The position numbers and the translations under genes are program-made. From Polytrichum commune (taxonomy: Eukaryota; Streptophyta; Polytrichopsida; Polytrichales; Polytrichaceae): a stretch of 64,000 bases of DNA. Below are positions 23,947 to 36,904 of this stretch, piece after piece. The notes under the pieces are model-generated. The model worked only from the letters and a program-made list of their open reading frames with translations. It had not been told where the DNA came from and did not search any database. Numbering within the stretch: position 1 is the first letter of the stretch; each line of letters starts with the position of its first letter. The stretch covers positions 22,801,501 to 22,865,500 of the forward strand of contig OX485805.1 of assembly GCA_950295325.1 (NCBI GenBank). Reading direction: 5' to 3'.

Positions 23947-25459
23947 TAGTCGCAGTTTCTAGATGACCCACACGTAATAGGAAATCATAATGTCTTTTAG
24001 GAAGGTGGAGTGAGATTACGAGACGTAAGGGAGATTATGTGACGTGAAGTGTCTTGTGATCACAAACAAAAATTAAAGCCAAGTCTTTACATAGCTTTAG
24101 AACGTCAATGTTTTCACCTTTTGAAGGTCCAATCGTTGACAAAATGTATAGAAGTATCCCCCACCAATGATTTTTCTAGATTTAAAATTAAAATGCTCAA
24201 GTGGTTGTGGCCTAATGGATTCAAGTACCAATATGGCAATGCAAGAACATTTTTGCACAAAGTAAAAGAGATGGATACAAGTGTTGATTTGGCTACAATA
24301 TACGATTTAGAAGTTGGAAAAAAGCCACTTATATATATATAAGCCACTAGGTGGCAATACATCCAATTTATGGGAAAAGACATAGTAGAATTACACTAAG
24401 GATGTGACAACGGGGCTCAAAATGCACCTACGTGGACGAAGAAATGTGCTGACATGGCAGAGCGGTGTGTGCACCATATCCATCTCCTTGCTCTTCGCCT
24501 GCTGCCGAGGATTTCCATCTCTCTTTGCAAACATGTATTGCGCGTACGTGACCTTCGCAGCTTGAATTGCAAGGTGACGAACATCTTAGAGACACTTTTC
24601 TTCGCAACAGGTGCTCATTCTATCCTAAGCAGATAACGTTTCCCAATCCTTGCAAAGCTCCGCGAGCCAGTCTGGAACGGGAGAGATTTGAGAGAATTTT
24701 CTGTGCATCATATCCAGAGTTCTGCTCTGCCTTCACGGTCTTCTGCTGTCAAAGGATCTCTGTTGCCAAGGCTTTTCAATCCTTCAATTCTATATGATGC
24801 TCATAGAAGCTTCAGAGACTTAGTTGCGATTTTTCTTCACAATGTTACGGGCATAGTTTCTCTATGCCATTAGCAAATGTGCGAACTTCTTGATAGTCGA
24901 GAACTTTAAAAATGTTCCGCGGTCAGATAGTCTTCAGGGGCCGAATGGCAAGGTGAAGAAAGGTCTTGGAAGACTGAATTTTCTTCACAACAGGTGTCCA
25001 TTCAAACCAGAGATAATGTTCCCAAAGGATCTCCTGAATGTGCGAACATTCGGGAGCCTTATGGAGAACCTTGAGATGTTATTCTGAAATTATATCAGAA
25101 TTTCCCGCTCTCTTGGATTGGTGTCTCTAACTATGAGATTGGAGACTCCTCCATGTTTGTTTTATGAGCTCCAGTCTCTCAATAGAGATTAGCAATTGAG
25201 GTATCACGCAGTGGTTGTGGCTCCAGGTGCAAGAGTAGATTTGTCCATCTAACGCTTATATGTCAGTTCCAGCAGGAGGTGGAATGATTTGACAGTGTTC
25301 TACTTGTGTGTTTACAGGAGAAATGCAGGCGTTGGCAAGGAGTTCCACTTTGGCGGTGGCTGGAGGAGGAAGGACTTGCAAGCTACCCTCGTACACGCAG
25401 CTCTGCTCCCACACTGTTTTCATCGGCACAGGCTCCCAGTCTGGACTTTCCCAAGGTTG

Positions 25460-26090
25460 GTGACCCGCAACCTTGTCCCTCATTACCATCCACATCAAGG
25501 AATTTCTTCCCATTTTCTTGCAAAACATAAATTTCCATAAACTTCAGTGAGGCATTCTCCTGTCACACATACGTTTCATTAAAGAGCATTTACTTGCAGG
25601 CTGCTATCCCGTGCGCAGTAATTGTTTTTGTGGTTGTAACCATGAGCAATTTGTTTCGAAAATCCCTGGAAAAACCCTAGGGTTTAGTTGTCGCCTTAAG
25701 GTCGTTCTTACAACCGTAAGGGAATTGTGTTCTGCATTTTATGCATCACATGAGAAATGGAGTACCAGCAAGGCTTGTGACGAGCAACCTTGTCCCTCAT
25801 TACCGTCCACATCAAGGAATTATTTCCCATTTGTTTGCAAAACAAGAACTTCCATGAACTTAAGAGAGGCATTCTCCTACCAAACGTGCATTTTCTTATA
25901 GAGATACTACCTGCAGGCTACTATCCCGCGCATAGCAATGTTTCTGCGGTTGTAACCATGAGCAATCAATTTGAAAAACTCTGGAAAAACCCTAGGGTTG
26001 AGTTGTCGCCTAAGGTCATATTTACAATCGTAAGGAATTTGTGTTCTACATTTTATGTATCACATGAGAAATGGAGACCTAGTTTCAGAT
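25460..26090 (+). repeat. Tandem duplication, 317-bp unit
   Basis: CAACCTTGTCCCTCATTACC begins at 25468 and again at 25785. The match continues through ATCAAGGAATT, GGTTGTAACCATGAGCAAT, AAAACCCTAGGG and CACATGAGAAATGGAG, so essentially the whole unit is doubled immediately upstream of the Obg gene. Confidence 0.85.
25672..25994 (+). promoter_or_regulatory. Paired telo-box motifs upstream of Obg
   Basis: AAACCCTA occurs at 25672-25679 and 25987-25994, once per unit of the tandem duplication. Telo-boxes are known in promoters of plant genes for translation and ribosome biogenesis. Their position about 0.5-0.8 kb before the first certain Obg exon favours a transcription start in or after the duplication. 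The functional reading is inference. Confidence 0.4.
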
Positions 26091-26479
26091 TCTTCAGTTG
26101 GTTTCTCTACAATCAGCTACTCTATGCTGGGGTTTAAGAAGGACTGTTGAGGTTTAAGTTCATGGGCGAACATCTGCTCCTCATGTTGCAATTTAAACAT
26201 AATTCTCGGTTCAATTCTTCACTGTACCTTCTAAGCCTGCATGTTGCTGGCCATCTTGTATACTAGGACATACTCAAGTGTATTGACTATCAAGAAGGCC
26301 CTTCTTAATGTACACTGAACATCTCAGGAAGCACGCATATTCTCTGCAAATGTACATGCAATAGGCAGCCAGTGTTGTCTTTAGGCAAATGCATGCAATC
26401 AGCTGTTCTGCACTTCAGGTTGACACGTATCAAACGTCAGACTCTTTTCATGCAATCTATTATGTCCATCTAATGCTTA

Positions 26480-29400
26480 ATGTCTAGTCTCTGGCTGAGT
26501 TTATTTTGTGTGGATGAAGGTGATCAGAGGTTCACAGTGACAAAAAAATGCAGCAGTAAAATCAATTGCTCCCTCTTGAAGGTGAACCCTCAAGTTTTGC
26601 AAGGGCCTGAGAATCTTGACACTGAGCCGCATAAATACTTCGACCAAGTAAACATAACAGTACGATCTGGAGATGGGGGCCATGGTGCTGTCCTGAAGAT
26701 TCCTAAACCAAAAGTTGCTGACAAGGATGAGCCGAAGTTCAAGAAGAAGGATAAGAAACCAACAGGATCATTCAAGAGAGGTGTCGATGGCTCTTTGATT
26801 ATGCCTCTGGGTGGCCATGGAGGGGATGTAATTCTTGTAGCAGAGGAGAGTGCTGACACCCTCTTGCCCTTACACCGTAAAAAGCGGCACAATGCAAAGC
26901 GTGGTGCCAATGTTGATAATATGGGGAGACTTTCTCCTTCACTCCGTGATGGGCTGTCTGCTCCCGCTCTTCGAATTCCTGTTCCTGTGGGTGAGAATGT
27001 TTCCTTCATTTGTCATTTGAATTATTGTGTTTCGTGAAAATAATAGTGCATGATAATTGACCCATGTGTGGTATTGGTGCGATCTTTGAAGCAGTTGAAA
27101 TCCAATTGGAGCGCAGGTGTTTTATTTGACTAATTACTATAGTCTAGATTGATGTCTGTGCAGTATTTTATGTGACGTTCTGGTCTGGGGTTCAATCATC
27201 TCAATCATTATAGATAAGAGTGCAGGTTCTGGAATATAGAAGTTTGAATATGATTGTTAGATAGCCATTTAGTTAAATTTGGCCATATGTCCAATTGAAG
27301 ACTTGACATATCAATTTTAATTCTTGATGCATGCTAAGTCCCATTCCCTTCTGATTACTTGTGGGGGTCTGGGGCAGGCACGGTGGTGAAAAGGAAAAGG
27401 GGAGGCAAGTTTCTTGCTGACCTTGCGAAACCTGGGGATGAAATTATGGTTGCCCGAGGTGGCCGTGGAGGAGTAAGTGTTCCCTGCCTGAGCTTACTGA
27501 TCTGATCCTAGTTATTTTCTTGTGAGCTGGGCCTTGAAAGAGCTACAAAACAGTCAGGTGGTACTCAGTATACTTATAACTGTAGCCCAATGGCTGGTAG
27601 TAGTGGATTACTTCCTTCTACCTTCCTTTTATCTAATTATTTTAGTTTGTATGCATTCTCAAGTAATATTGTTTAGGGTGTGATGTGCGTCAAAATACCA
27701 TTAACCACTTTGTATGAGTTTGAGGTGATTCATTTGAAGTGAAGTGCTTTATTATCAAACTCTAGCAGTTCCAGTATGTCAAATTAGCTTTCTTAATGTA
27801 AGTTTTTAACTACCTGTTGATCATGGTACTGTTTCTCAAGATAGTCCTTATTTGGAGACGTGGTTAGTGCAGATAAGCATTGTTGATGCCCCAGAAAAAA
27901 GGCGTTTTAGACCTTCCGGCTTGCAGACTATTGAAGATGCTGATGACAAGGTATTGTGTCCCCTATGTGCAGTAATGAGACTCAATATAAGTATAGAGGA
28001 AGTCCTCATTTAGTTAGTTTGATATCCAACATACTGTACTCACGAGGCAATGAGCTTTATGTGTACCTTACCCCAATTCCTCATGAAATGAAAATTGTGG
28101 ATACGTGCACAATTTGTTGTTGATGTAGGTTGTTACCCTTGGAGCTCCAGGTGAAGAGATTGCGTTGGAGCTTACTTTACGGGTTGTGGCAGATGTTGGC
28201 CTTGTGGTAAGCTTCTTGCTCACTGAGGCGTGTCTGCATATCTCAGTAAGTCTTGTTAAATATCTGTTGATACATGAAATTAATGCACACTGCCATATCT
28301 AATTTTCTCTGAAGATCTCACAGAGTAGGTGGATTACAGGGACTTCCAAATGCAGGAAAGTCATCATTGTTAGCAGCTGTGACATTGGCAAAACCTGAAA
28401 TTGCTGCTTACCCCTTCACAACACTCATGCCCAATCTAGGGTGCTTAGAGGGTGATCCCCTCAAAAGCGATGGAGGTTTTTCAACTGGTCCTACTATGGC
28501 TGATCTCCCTGGACTCATCAAGGATGCACATCTGGGAAAGGTTAGCCACAGGCCATACTCTATTTGAGGTTTCTTTCAAGAAGTGCCTTCTCACGTTTTT
28601 AGTATTGTTTGTGCAACAAGATCAGGTGGCATTGATATATTAAGTTTAGAGATCTCTTCATCAGATGTGCACAGATATCATGTGAGCTTCTCCCTCAGAG
28701 AGAAGATGTGGCCAACTCAGTTTACTAGTCGGGAGGGGCATGGAAGTGGCTCTGTTTTGTGAGCTCATTAATAAATGGTGTTTTTCTCTTTTAATTATGA
28801 AGCTGGAATAGTTTCAGCAATAACTAATGGGTTTCACAAATCTTCAGGATGTCAAGTCCTTGAAATCCTTAAATTTTCTAAAGTTACCAAATACAATTTT
28901 GGAAACAGATGCTGCCAATAAGTCAAATCTGCCTTGTGGAAATAGCAAGACTTGTTGCTCTTCCATAAATCGTTATCCAGTGTATGGTGTGTGGATGCAG
29001 GGGTTAGGGAGGATGTTTTTGCGTCATTTACGAAGAACTAGGTTACTTGTCCATGTTGTTGATGCATCTAATCCAGATCCAGTGCAGGATTATACAGTTT
29101 TGAGAGAGGTAAGCCTTGTATCCGATTGCATCATTGAATGATGCTGTTATGCTGAAAAACAGGAATTTCTATATCTTTAAATGGCATGGTGGAATACATT
29201 ATTTACGTTATGCTTTAACATGTGTCATGCCTTGAAATTGCATTATGACATTTGAGTACAAAGGAACTTCCAAATTATCTCATGAGAATAATGTTGTTGA
29301 GCAGTTAGGTCCTCTTATTAAAACTAGTGCACGGAACCAGCTTTATGCAGGTTCAATAGTAATTGAGAAAGCTGCGGCTGATGTACTCCTGTCATGCTGT

Positions 29401-30699
29401 GCAGGAGTTGCATCTTTATAATCCAGAGTATGTCAAGCGACCACATATTGTGGTTCTGAACAAGCTTGATCTGCCAGAGGTCTTTCCAATCTCTTTTTTT
29501 TTAATCTTTTTCATCTCTGTTGCAGCTTGTAAGTTGAATTCTTCTTTAGTGGTATAATAAGCTTTTTTGTTCTGACACAACCACTTTTGTGTACTTAAAG
29601 CTCTTCTTCTACTTAAGTCAACATTGAGAACACCTTTATCCATGGGAAGTGCTGTAGACAAACTCACAGTGATGGTCGGCAATCTTGTTGAGGGACCCTT
29701 TTGTCACTCTTGCTTCCATTTTGCTCATCTTACATGCTTCAAGTCAGTCAATTGTGCACATTGAACTTTTATGTTTTCACCTTAGTGGCTGTAATCTGGT
29801 TTCCCATATATATTTGGTACACATGCTTATATATTTTTCTTTAATTTGTCCTATTAGAAGCATAACTAATCCCAATTTGAGGCCCTTTTATATGCCAACT
29901 GCAAGTAGTGTCTTCACTCGTCATGTTTAGCTGGTGGGTTAATAAGTGATCATTGTGTTTATTTATCCAGGCAAGGGAGAGGTTTGAAAGTTTGAAAGAG
30001 AGGATACAAAACTTGGGTGTGGACCCTGAGGACTTCGAAGAAATCCCAGAGAAAAGCTCGAACCCAGTCAATTTTCGCCTAGCTACGTTAGACAGCACTG
30101 AAAGGCAAGAGCAAATGCAACCTACTTCTAAGCAGGGGCAGAAGCAAGATTTGCAGAGGGCACAACAGGAGAAAAAAGTGGAGGACTTTCGACGCCCAGT
30201 GGCAGTTGTTGGCATCAGTGCTAGGTATGTAGAATTAGTTGCATGTTCTTTTCTTGCCTGGTCGTATTATCAACTACACTAAACATCTGATTTAGTGTGG
30301 CCCACCCTATTCATCATCAACCAACACCAATTCTCTTGCAATCACTGGGTGGCAACTGGAGAGGGTATCACATGACAAGTCATGAAGACTACTCTAATTA
30401 ACATGGCACACAAATTTAATGCCATACTAAATCAGATGTTTACTGTAGTAGGTGATGGATAAGAGACATTCTTTCATGTTGACAATGTCACTTCTGATCT
30501 AGATAACATGCTTATTGGGTTGACTTGAGAGCTCATTCAGTGTTATTGTGGATGCAGGCAAATGGACGGAATGGAGGATTTGCTAAAGGAGATCAGGGCA
30601 AGCTTGAAAAAAGAAAAGGAAAAGCCACAAAAGGAAAGTCGTGTTCAGCAACGTGCAGCTAGGACTAAGCTAATTGTTGCCCCCCAGTGGCAACTTTGA
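26480..30699 (+). CDS. Organellar Obg/CgtA-type GTPase
   Basis: Exons: 26480(or 26582)-26990, 27378-27472, 27873-27950, 28129-28206, 28340-28540, 29001-29108, 29405-29479, 29971-30224, 30558-30699. Phases agree; from 26480 the product is 513 residues. The Obg glycine-rich N-domain is clear ([49 protein letters not shown]). It is followed by the G domain: P-loop [11 protein letters not shown], the switch region [12 protein letters not shown]3 [15 protein letters not shown]4 NKLD and G5 GISA. The sequence resembles the second plant Obg clade (the Arabidopsis At1g07615 type) more than the OBGC1/CPSAR1 type. Obg GTPases assist large-subunit ribosome assembly; location in mitochondrion or plastid is inferred. 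The start is uncertain: either ATG 26480 or an upstream exon at 24454-24573 joined at 26582 (519 residues). Intron 8 contains a MITE. Confidence 0.88.
30277..30445. mobile_element. Short TA-target MITE in Obg intron 8
   Basis: 169 bp. The left end CACTAAACATCTGATTTAG and the mirrored right end match at 22 of 24 positions, with TA at 30275-30276 and 30446-30447. The ends are related to those of the 817/5823/41583 family, but the interior differs. It lies wholly within intron 8. Confidence 0.78.
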
Positions 30700-32231
30700 G
30701 ATTCAAACTAGTGAAGTAGTATTGTAAGAGCATCTTGAAACATAGAAAATAATTTTCAACAGAAACAGGCAGATTGACATCCTCAATTTTAAATACATGG
30801 GAACACATACTTCAAAAGCTTTCCAAGGTTTTGTGCACTTTACTTTGGATATCTTGATTGTAGAGGTGATTAATGTTCTAGTGAGGAAACACCTTCATTC
30901 AGGTTTTCCACAAATGTAAAAGAAAGTTGTACATTTGTAGGACATAACAAACAGGAACTCTGAAGAAGTTCAAAGATAGATGTACTGATATCCCATGTGA
31001 GTTCAGATTTGTGTAAATGAGATGTTTCCCCATATTACCTGTCCCTCACCGCATGATAGGGCACCCACATTTCAAAACACCAACACCTATTCAAATTTGG
31101 CTGTATTCTTCCAAAATACATGTCAGCTCCAATATATAAGTGGAATGGTATAAATTTAAAACTTCTGGATGCCATAAAGGTTCTAATGTAAGGTGGGCTT
31201 TTCAATAAACCGGGCTAGCACAAGAGGAGAATAAAACTAATTCCTATTGACCATCTGTCAATTCACCATGTCAAGCACGGGGAGGAAGTGCGACTTGCCT
31301 GAACAGACATGGGGATTGCAGCTCGTAGCATGTAGTGAAAGTGACTTCCAAGTAGAAACTGCAGCACTTAGGTAGAGAGGTCTTAAGTAACTCTTTCATG
31401 TTCTCTATGAAATACAACTTTGATAGGCACTTTCTTTTGCTAATTCTTTTCAGTACAAAACGGGGGGACTACCAACATATAAGATAGATATGCTAATTTG
31501 GTTCCCTATCTTAATTGGACACCTATATTTCAGTGGTGTGTGGCACCAAGAACGGATACCAAAATAACGTGTGTAAAAGAGATTGGACTACATGCTCAAA
31601 GTATGATCATCAATAGCCATTCTAGATTCATACTCAACATAATTGGAGGGACCTGTATGACCATTTAATAAGCCTGAGAATCTTCACTTCAATAATGAAT
31701 AAGATATTCGTGTGAGCTCTGAAAATGATCAGGAAATTAGCTACAGCTTCGAATTGGATTTGCTACAGATCTCATACTAATCATGTCGGAAAAAGCCATC
31801 ATTGTAGGTGACTGCAGACATATTATATTGTTGATGAGATTGACAAACCTCCAAAATCATCCCTGTGGACTATAAAAACAAGCCACAAGGCACTAGATCT
31901 GTGCCAATGTAGAAAAAAATCATACCGACATACTGAAGTAGGTAATCAAAACCTTGCAATTGTACAGTATTACCTTCACCAATGTTGTGGTTCAAATAAA
32001 TGCCTGGATATAATAATACATGGTGTACTTTCTTGTGAATTCAGTCGAATCATCTAGCGTTGAACCTGAAGACTTAAGTTTGGAAGCAATCAGATTCAGG
32101 GTTTTGGCTGCCTGGTGCAATCCTTTTTTACTAACTTAAACATGAACCAAATCAAGGGGTTGCAGACACGGCTTGTTGACTTAGGCAATAGTGAGTCATT
32201 TTCACACAATGTGTTACCATCCAGGTAGGCT
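30700..32231. other. Convergent 3' ends of Obg and PTP1
   Basis: About 1.5 kb between two facing stop codons. No coding frame, RNA gene or transposon end was recognised. Confidence 0.45.
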
Positions 32232-35200
32232 TCAAAGTTTTATCGTACTCTCTGGTCTTCGTCGAGTACCAATGTAGTCCTTTAGCTCTTGCACAACAGC
32301 CTCATAGCAGAACCTATATTGATCCTGTACACATATAACCAACACAATGTTCAAATCTCCATTATTTACATCGAATTCTAATATTCTGATGGTCAGTTCC
32401 ATGCAATTTCATACAGAAAACAAGAATACTAAGGAACTACAACTTGAATATTGAGGGAGCTCAATAGAGTTATCCTTTAATTCAACCGGATTTTTGGTCG
32501 GGAGTTGGTTGTTTTGCCTAAAAAACTTTCTATGTTTGGAGTCAGTGTGGAGATTTGAACAAAGAACATTCTATCATGCCAAAATAAGATTGGCCCCCAA
32601 TGAACCAATATAGAATTCTTTTGTTCAAATATCCACACTGATTCCAAGGATGCACTGAAACTCACCGAACATTGGAAAGGTTTGTATGCAAAAAACCAAC
32701 TCCCAACCAACACTCCGGTTGAATTAGAGGATAACTCTATTATTATCAACTTCTGTGAAAGCTCAAGGCCTGAATTCGTAGACTCACCCTGGTTTGTACC
32801 ATTCCATCACGCTGCAATCTAAACTGGCGCACTGTGTTCTCAATATCTAATGCATCCAAGTCCCCAGCAAGAATACGACGCAGGGTGTGATCAATTGTGC
32901 AATAGGTCCCTGTCCGCCCAATTCCAGCACTGCAAAAAGTACATACATAGGTCCCATCATCCAAAAGGCTCTCTAACCCCATTCATGACTTACATCTGAG
33001 AGAGCCATAAGTTTCCAGATGACAGATTTAATATTGACCCTTGAAGGATGGAGGCACTCAATGTACAACATAAATACACACTTTCTACAAGCCTCACCAA
33101 GTCTTGAAATAACCTCTTTAAATCTTGGGGATTTGATACTCTATTTAGCACATTATCTTATGTCAAGGATAAAATAAAATATACTCACATGCGACATTGA
33201 TGGTCAAAATACAGTGTGCATTTGTATCCAAGAGCACTCATGCTGTATATTTGAACCTAAATGCCACTAAGGTATTCAACCAATTCAAAAAGCGCACTTA
33301 AAGAATAAGTTCATTTTACATAGGGTCACTTTTGACATGCAAATCTCTAGAATGAACTTAGCATGACACTTGTTACAGGTGTTTCGTGCTGTCACGAATA
33401 AGCACACAATGTCAAGGATTGCCCTTGTTGGAGGGGTCAGCAATGTAAATTTGTAACATGCTCCTATTAGCACACTTAGGGAAACTAATTTAGTCACCTA
33501 GTGAGGCTGAAGGTGGCACCCAAGAGCCATTGATGCCGTTGACACCACCTTCATGCAGATTCAGACCAATGTTGGACTGGAATATAGGTGAATGTATGGT
33601 ATGAAAATTCTATTTCAAGAACGGCGTCAATAACCTACTCAACTGGTATCAAAATTGTAACACCAATCAAGTATAGATGCTAGGTGTGTATCACAAGAAG
33701 AAAAAATATTTGTATACCTAAGTAATTACTAAGGTCAATAACATTCTAAATAATACTGATACTAGTATAAGTTTACTCAGGTATAGAGGTTCTTGCATGG
33801 AATATACACTTGCACGGTATTAAGAACAAAAATATCCTCAAATACCCATAACCTACTGGTATCAAAGAAATGTGAAATCCCCATTCTATATTCTGGAGTG
33901 ATATCATGAGAAGATAAGACTAGTTTAATACATTGGTTCAGACTAATGGAAGCCAGTAGTACCGGACTGTCAGCATGACATAGAGGGCTTTCCACAAATT
34001 CACCTCAAATTGATATATTCTCCTCAAATTATGCCACATGTCCTTCCTACATTAGTCTAGACCCCTTGAAACAAGTAGCAACTAAATTAGGCAGTAGTGA
34101 AGATAACATAGAGTGCCTCCTACAGTAGGGTGAGTTTGAAGAGGAAGAAAGGGTGCACCTGCAATGGACTAAGAAAGGGCCGGCTTGAGGGGGAATGTTA
34201 AATAGCGCACGAATCAGCTCACGTACCGATCGGGTTGAAGGTGGGACAAAGTGGTCTGGCCAGTCCAGGTATTCATAATGCACCACTGTCAATGGTGGTT
34301 CTTGAGACTGCAAAAGGTCACATTCAAGGTGAAATAAGCAATCTCACCCTTTTTTAAATTGAAGATCATCTAAATTCAGATTCGCATATAAAGAGCTCCT
34401 GCAAACAACCCAATTCCTGGAAACCTTTCAGACAGACACTTCCGTTGGTTCAGGACAATCGTCACATGTAAAATCGTCTTGGGGTGGCAAAATAACAGCA
34501 TCACCAACAATTCAGAAAGATGACCAAAGCTCTCAACTGGCAGAGCTTTGACACTCTCACACACTAATGGAAGTACCTTTTCGTCTTTGACTTCAAGGAT
34601 CCGTCTTGCTATCAAGTGCTGACTGCTGCTTACACTTTTGTTTGTCACACATATGTCTCCATATGTTTGAGATTGCTGTGCATTGGCAGGAAAGTAACGT
34701 GCACACTTACTCTGTCATATAAGCAAAGATAAAGTTAGGAACATGATATCCACTTGCCATCAGAAAAGGTATGAGTGTTACATGAATGAATAAAACGTGC
34801 TATGAATAATTGTCTTCCCAAAAATGTGTCATTTCACACTCACAGAAAGTGGCTCTAGCATAATCCCAAGGAAATGACATGTTTGTTACCTACTTGATTT
34901 CCATCATCGATTCGAGTAAGCATCACAATGACAGGGCATTGCTGCTCGAGTACCATAGTCCAGAGGTTGTTCACTGTGGTTGGCAGCGGTCCTTGTGTTG
35001 CTATATACCTAGGCAAGTCCTCATGTTTGTTGTCCTACAAATCAATGTCAGTCTATAATGCTCGAGGCTGCAATCATATTTATATCAATCAGGTATACAT
35101 CCTTTGTAGAAGTAATAGATGCTACTGCCCTCATCCAATGGATCTAATTTCCAGACAGGAAATACAGAATCTGTGCTCAAATACATGAGCATATATCAAT

Positions 35201-36904
35201 CAACTATAAACCACATTCTGAGCTTCTGATGAATTTGATTGAAATATGAGCGAAATATTTCCAAGTATCACAACAGACACTTTAAATAGACCATTGAAAG
35301 AATAACAGAGCAGTACCTGCACATGGCTTGCATTGATGTAGTCTGATGATCCTGGTTCACACTTCTTTGTTTCAAGTACCACCCTTGTGTTATCATCTTT
35401 GGGTTTCAATTAAGGATTCCACTGAAAATTGCCAAAGACTTTAATCTACTTAGTCTGTTTGTCTGGCAAGTTCGATTAACCAAATTGAATGCAGATTTTC
35501 AAAAAATACCATAAGCAAAGAACCGGACTCACCAATGAAACCATATATATAACCTGGATTTGAAAGCAGGTTGCTTCAAAAGATACATAAATATACAGTA
35601 GACGAGTGAAGAAGACTCGATTTCAGGATACATGGGAGTACATTGCTGTAGCGATTCTTGGCTTTGTTTGTTCCTGCCACTGCCACCGATGTCTGTGCAA
35701 GTGCTCTGTAATTCTGCATCCTTTCTCCCTACAAGGAAACAAAATGCACATTTTCACAAGAACCCCAAAACAGAAGAGATCTAACTTGTACCAACCTGTA
35801 AACTCTACATGGTTGTGATCTTCTATCTCCAATGCATTACTCTTGAGCATGACAGGTCACATCAATCTGGACTTCAGGCCCTAACATAAGAAACAAAAGC
35901 GTTTGATTTATGACCTAAACTCCAGATAGTTGGGCCAGATGATGGTATTCAACCCTAAACTTGAACAAGAATTTTGAAGGGACATTTACACATAACTACT
36001 CAAGTGGCTGTGGTTGTGATTCAGATCCACTTTCAACCACAACTGCAACTTTTTGTTTACACTGAACGACTACTTGTAGGTGAAGAGCGGATTTGGCCTC
36101 AATGATCGTCCCTCACACTGGTGCAATCCATGGAATGGAGACAAATCATTTATGGAACCTAGTAGAAAGTTTGTCCAAGAATAATCCTACAAATCCTCTG
36201 CCATGCTTTGGCCTTGAGAACCTCTCCCAGTGCCGCATAGTCACTACAAACAAAATAGAGCTAAAGGAAGTAAACTACAACCATTACACCTACTCCCAAT
36301 TACATCTTGAAGTGTAGTGGGGCAAGGTAGTAGCTGTAACTGTGGTTGAGGTTATGGTTGTAATCAATGCACCTTATCTCTCCTTATCCCTCAACAAATA
36401 GCACCCTAAACCCTAAACCATCACCCACCGGAACCCTGAGATACTCATCACTGCACATCCAACTCACGAATATAAGCCCAAGACAAAAAGGAGCTCTTTA
36501 TTGCATACCTGCAGAGTGTCAAACTCACGATCAACTTGACTGCGCCCACCATTGCTCCTCATTCTCGAATTCAGCTGCTCCAGAGCTTCCTCACAATCCA
36601 GGATTTGTTTTGAAGTCAAGGAAGGCAGAGGGAGGTCTTTTGTCATCTCCTGCTGTTTAATGACGGCACGAATATCAAACATTCTATTGGGCGGCCTCAT
36701 TACACTCACTCTTGGAGCAAGTGCGGGCGGTGTGGGTGTGGCTGGGGATGTTGTCATTGCATCCACCTCAGCAGGCTGCCTCCTAAATCCTCCCAGAGGA
36801 TTTTTGAACCTAAATACTTTACGCAGTAGGTTCTCCGTCTTCCTGACCCCTGAATCTGATGACTCTGCAAAACAAAACCCTAAATTCATCATCATCATCA
36901 CCAT
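32232..36904 (-). CDS. PTP1: Protein tyrosine phosphatase, plant PTP1 type
   Basis: Eight exons on the minus strand: 36509-36904, 35632-35728, 35317-35396, 34894-35034, 34577-34711, 34159-34307, 32788-32929, 32232-32324. Phases agree and give 410 residues from the first Met. Classical PTP motifs: phosphotyrosine loop [11 protein letters not shown] (Lys156-Tyr159), [41 protein letters not shown] loop [10 protein letters not shown] (Asp301), signature [10 protein letters not shown] (Cys332, Arg338, split by an intron) and Q-loop QRDGMVQT. All catalytic residues are present, so an active cytosolic/nuclear phosphatase is expected. Plants keep very few tyrosine-specific PTPs; Arabidopsis PTP1 acts on MAP kinases. 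The N-terminus is unsure: a splice acceptor at 36865 (TTTTGCAG|AGTCATC) suggests that the methionine-rich first ten or so residues could be intronic, with an upstream exon or a start at the later [11 protein letters not shown]. The longest intron (32930-34158) is about 1.2 kb. Confidence 0.87.
32467..32737. mobile_element. Foldback MITE in the last intron of PTP1
   Basis: 271 bp flanked by TA (32465-32466 and 32738-32739). The ends GAGTTATCCTTTAATTCAAC and their mirror pair over about 53 bp, and the inner segments (GTCAGTGTGGAGATTTGAAC and its mirror) pair as well, so most of the element folds on itself. It lies between PTP1 exons 7 and 8 and is spliced out by the model. Confidence 0.82.

Larger units (their letters stand above)
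23947..26479. other. Upstream region of the Obg gene with duplications
   Basis: Contains an unidentified 97-residue plus-strand frame at 24049-24342. It also holds a possible targeting-peptide exon at 24454-24573 (MAERCVHHIHLLALRLLPRI onward, Arg- and Leu-rich, followed by the donor AAG|GTGACG). Two diverged copies of a segment encoding LRNRCSFYPK / LHNRCPFKPE lie near 24600 and 24990, and a 317-bp tandem duplication starts near 25468. If the 24454 exon is used, it joins in phase to an acceptor at 26582 in the Obg gene. Confidence 0.35.
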
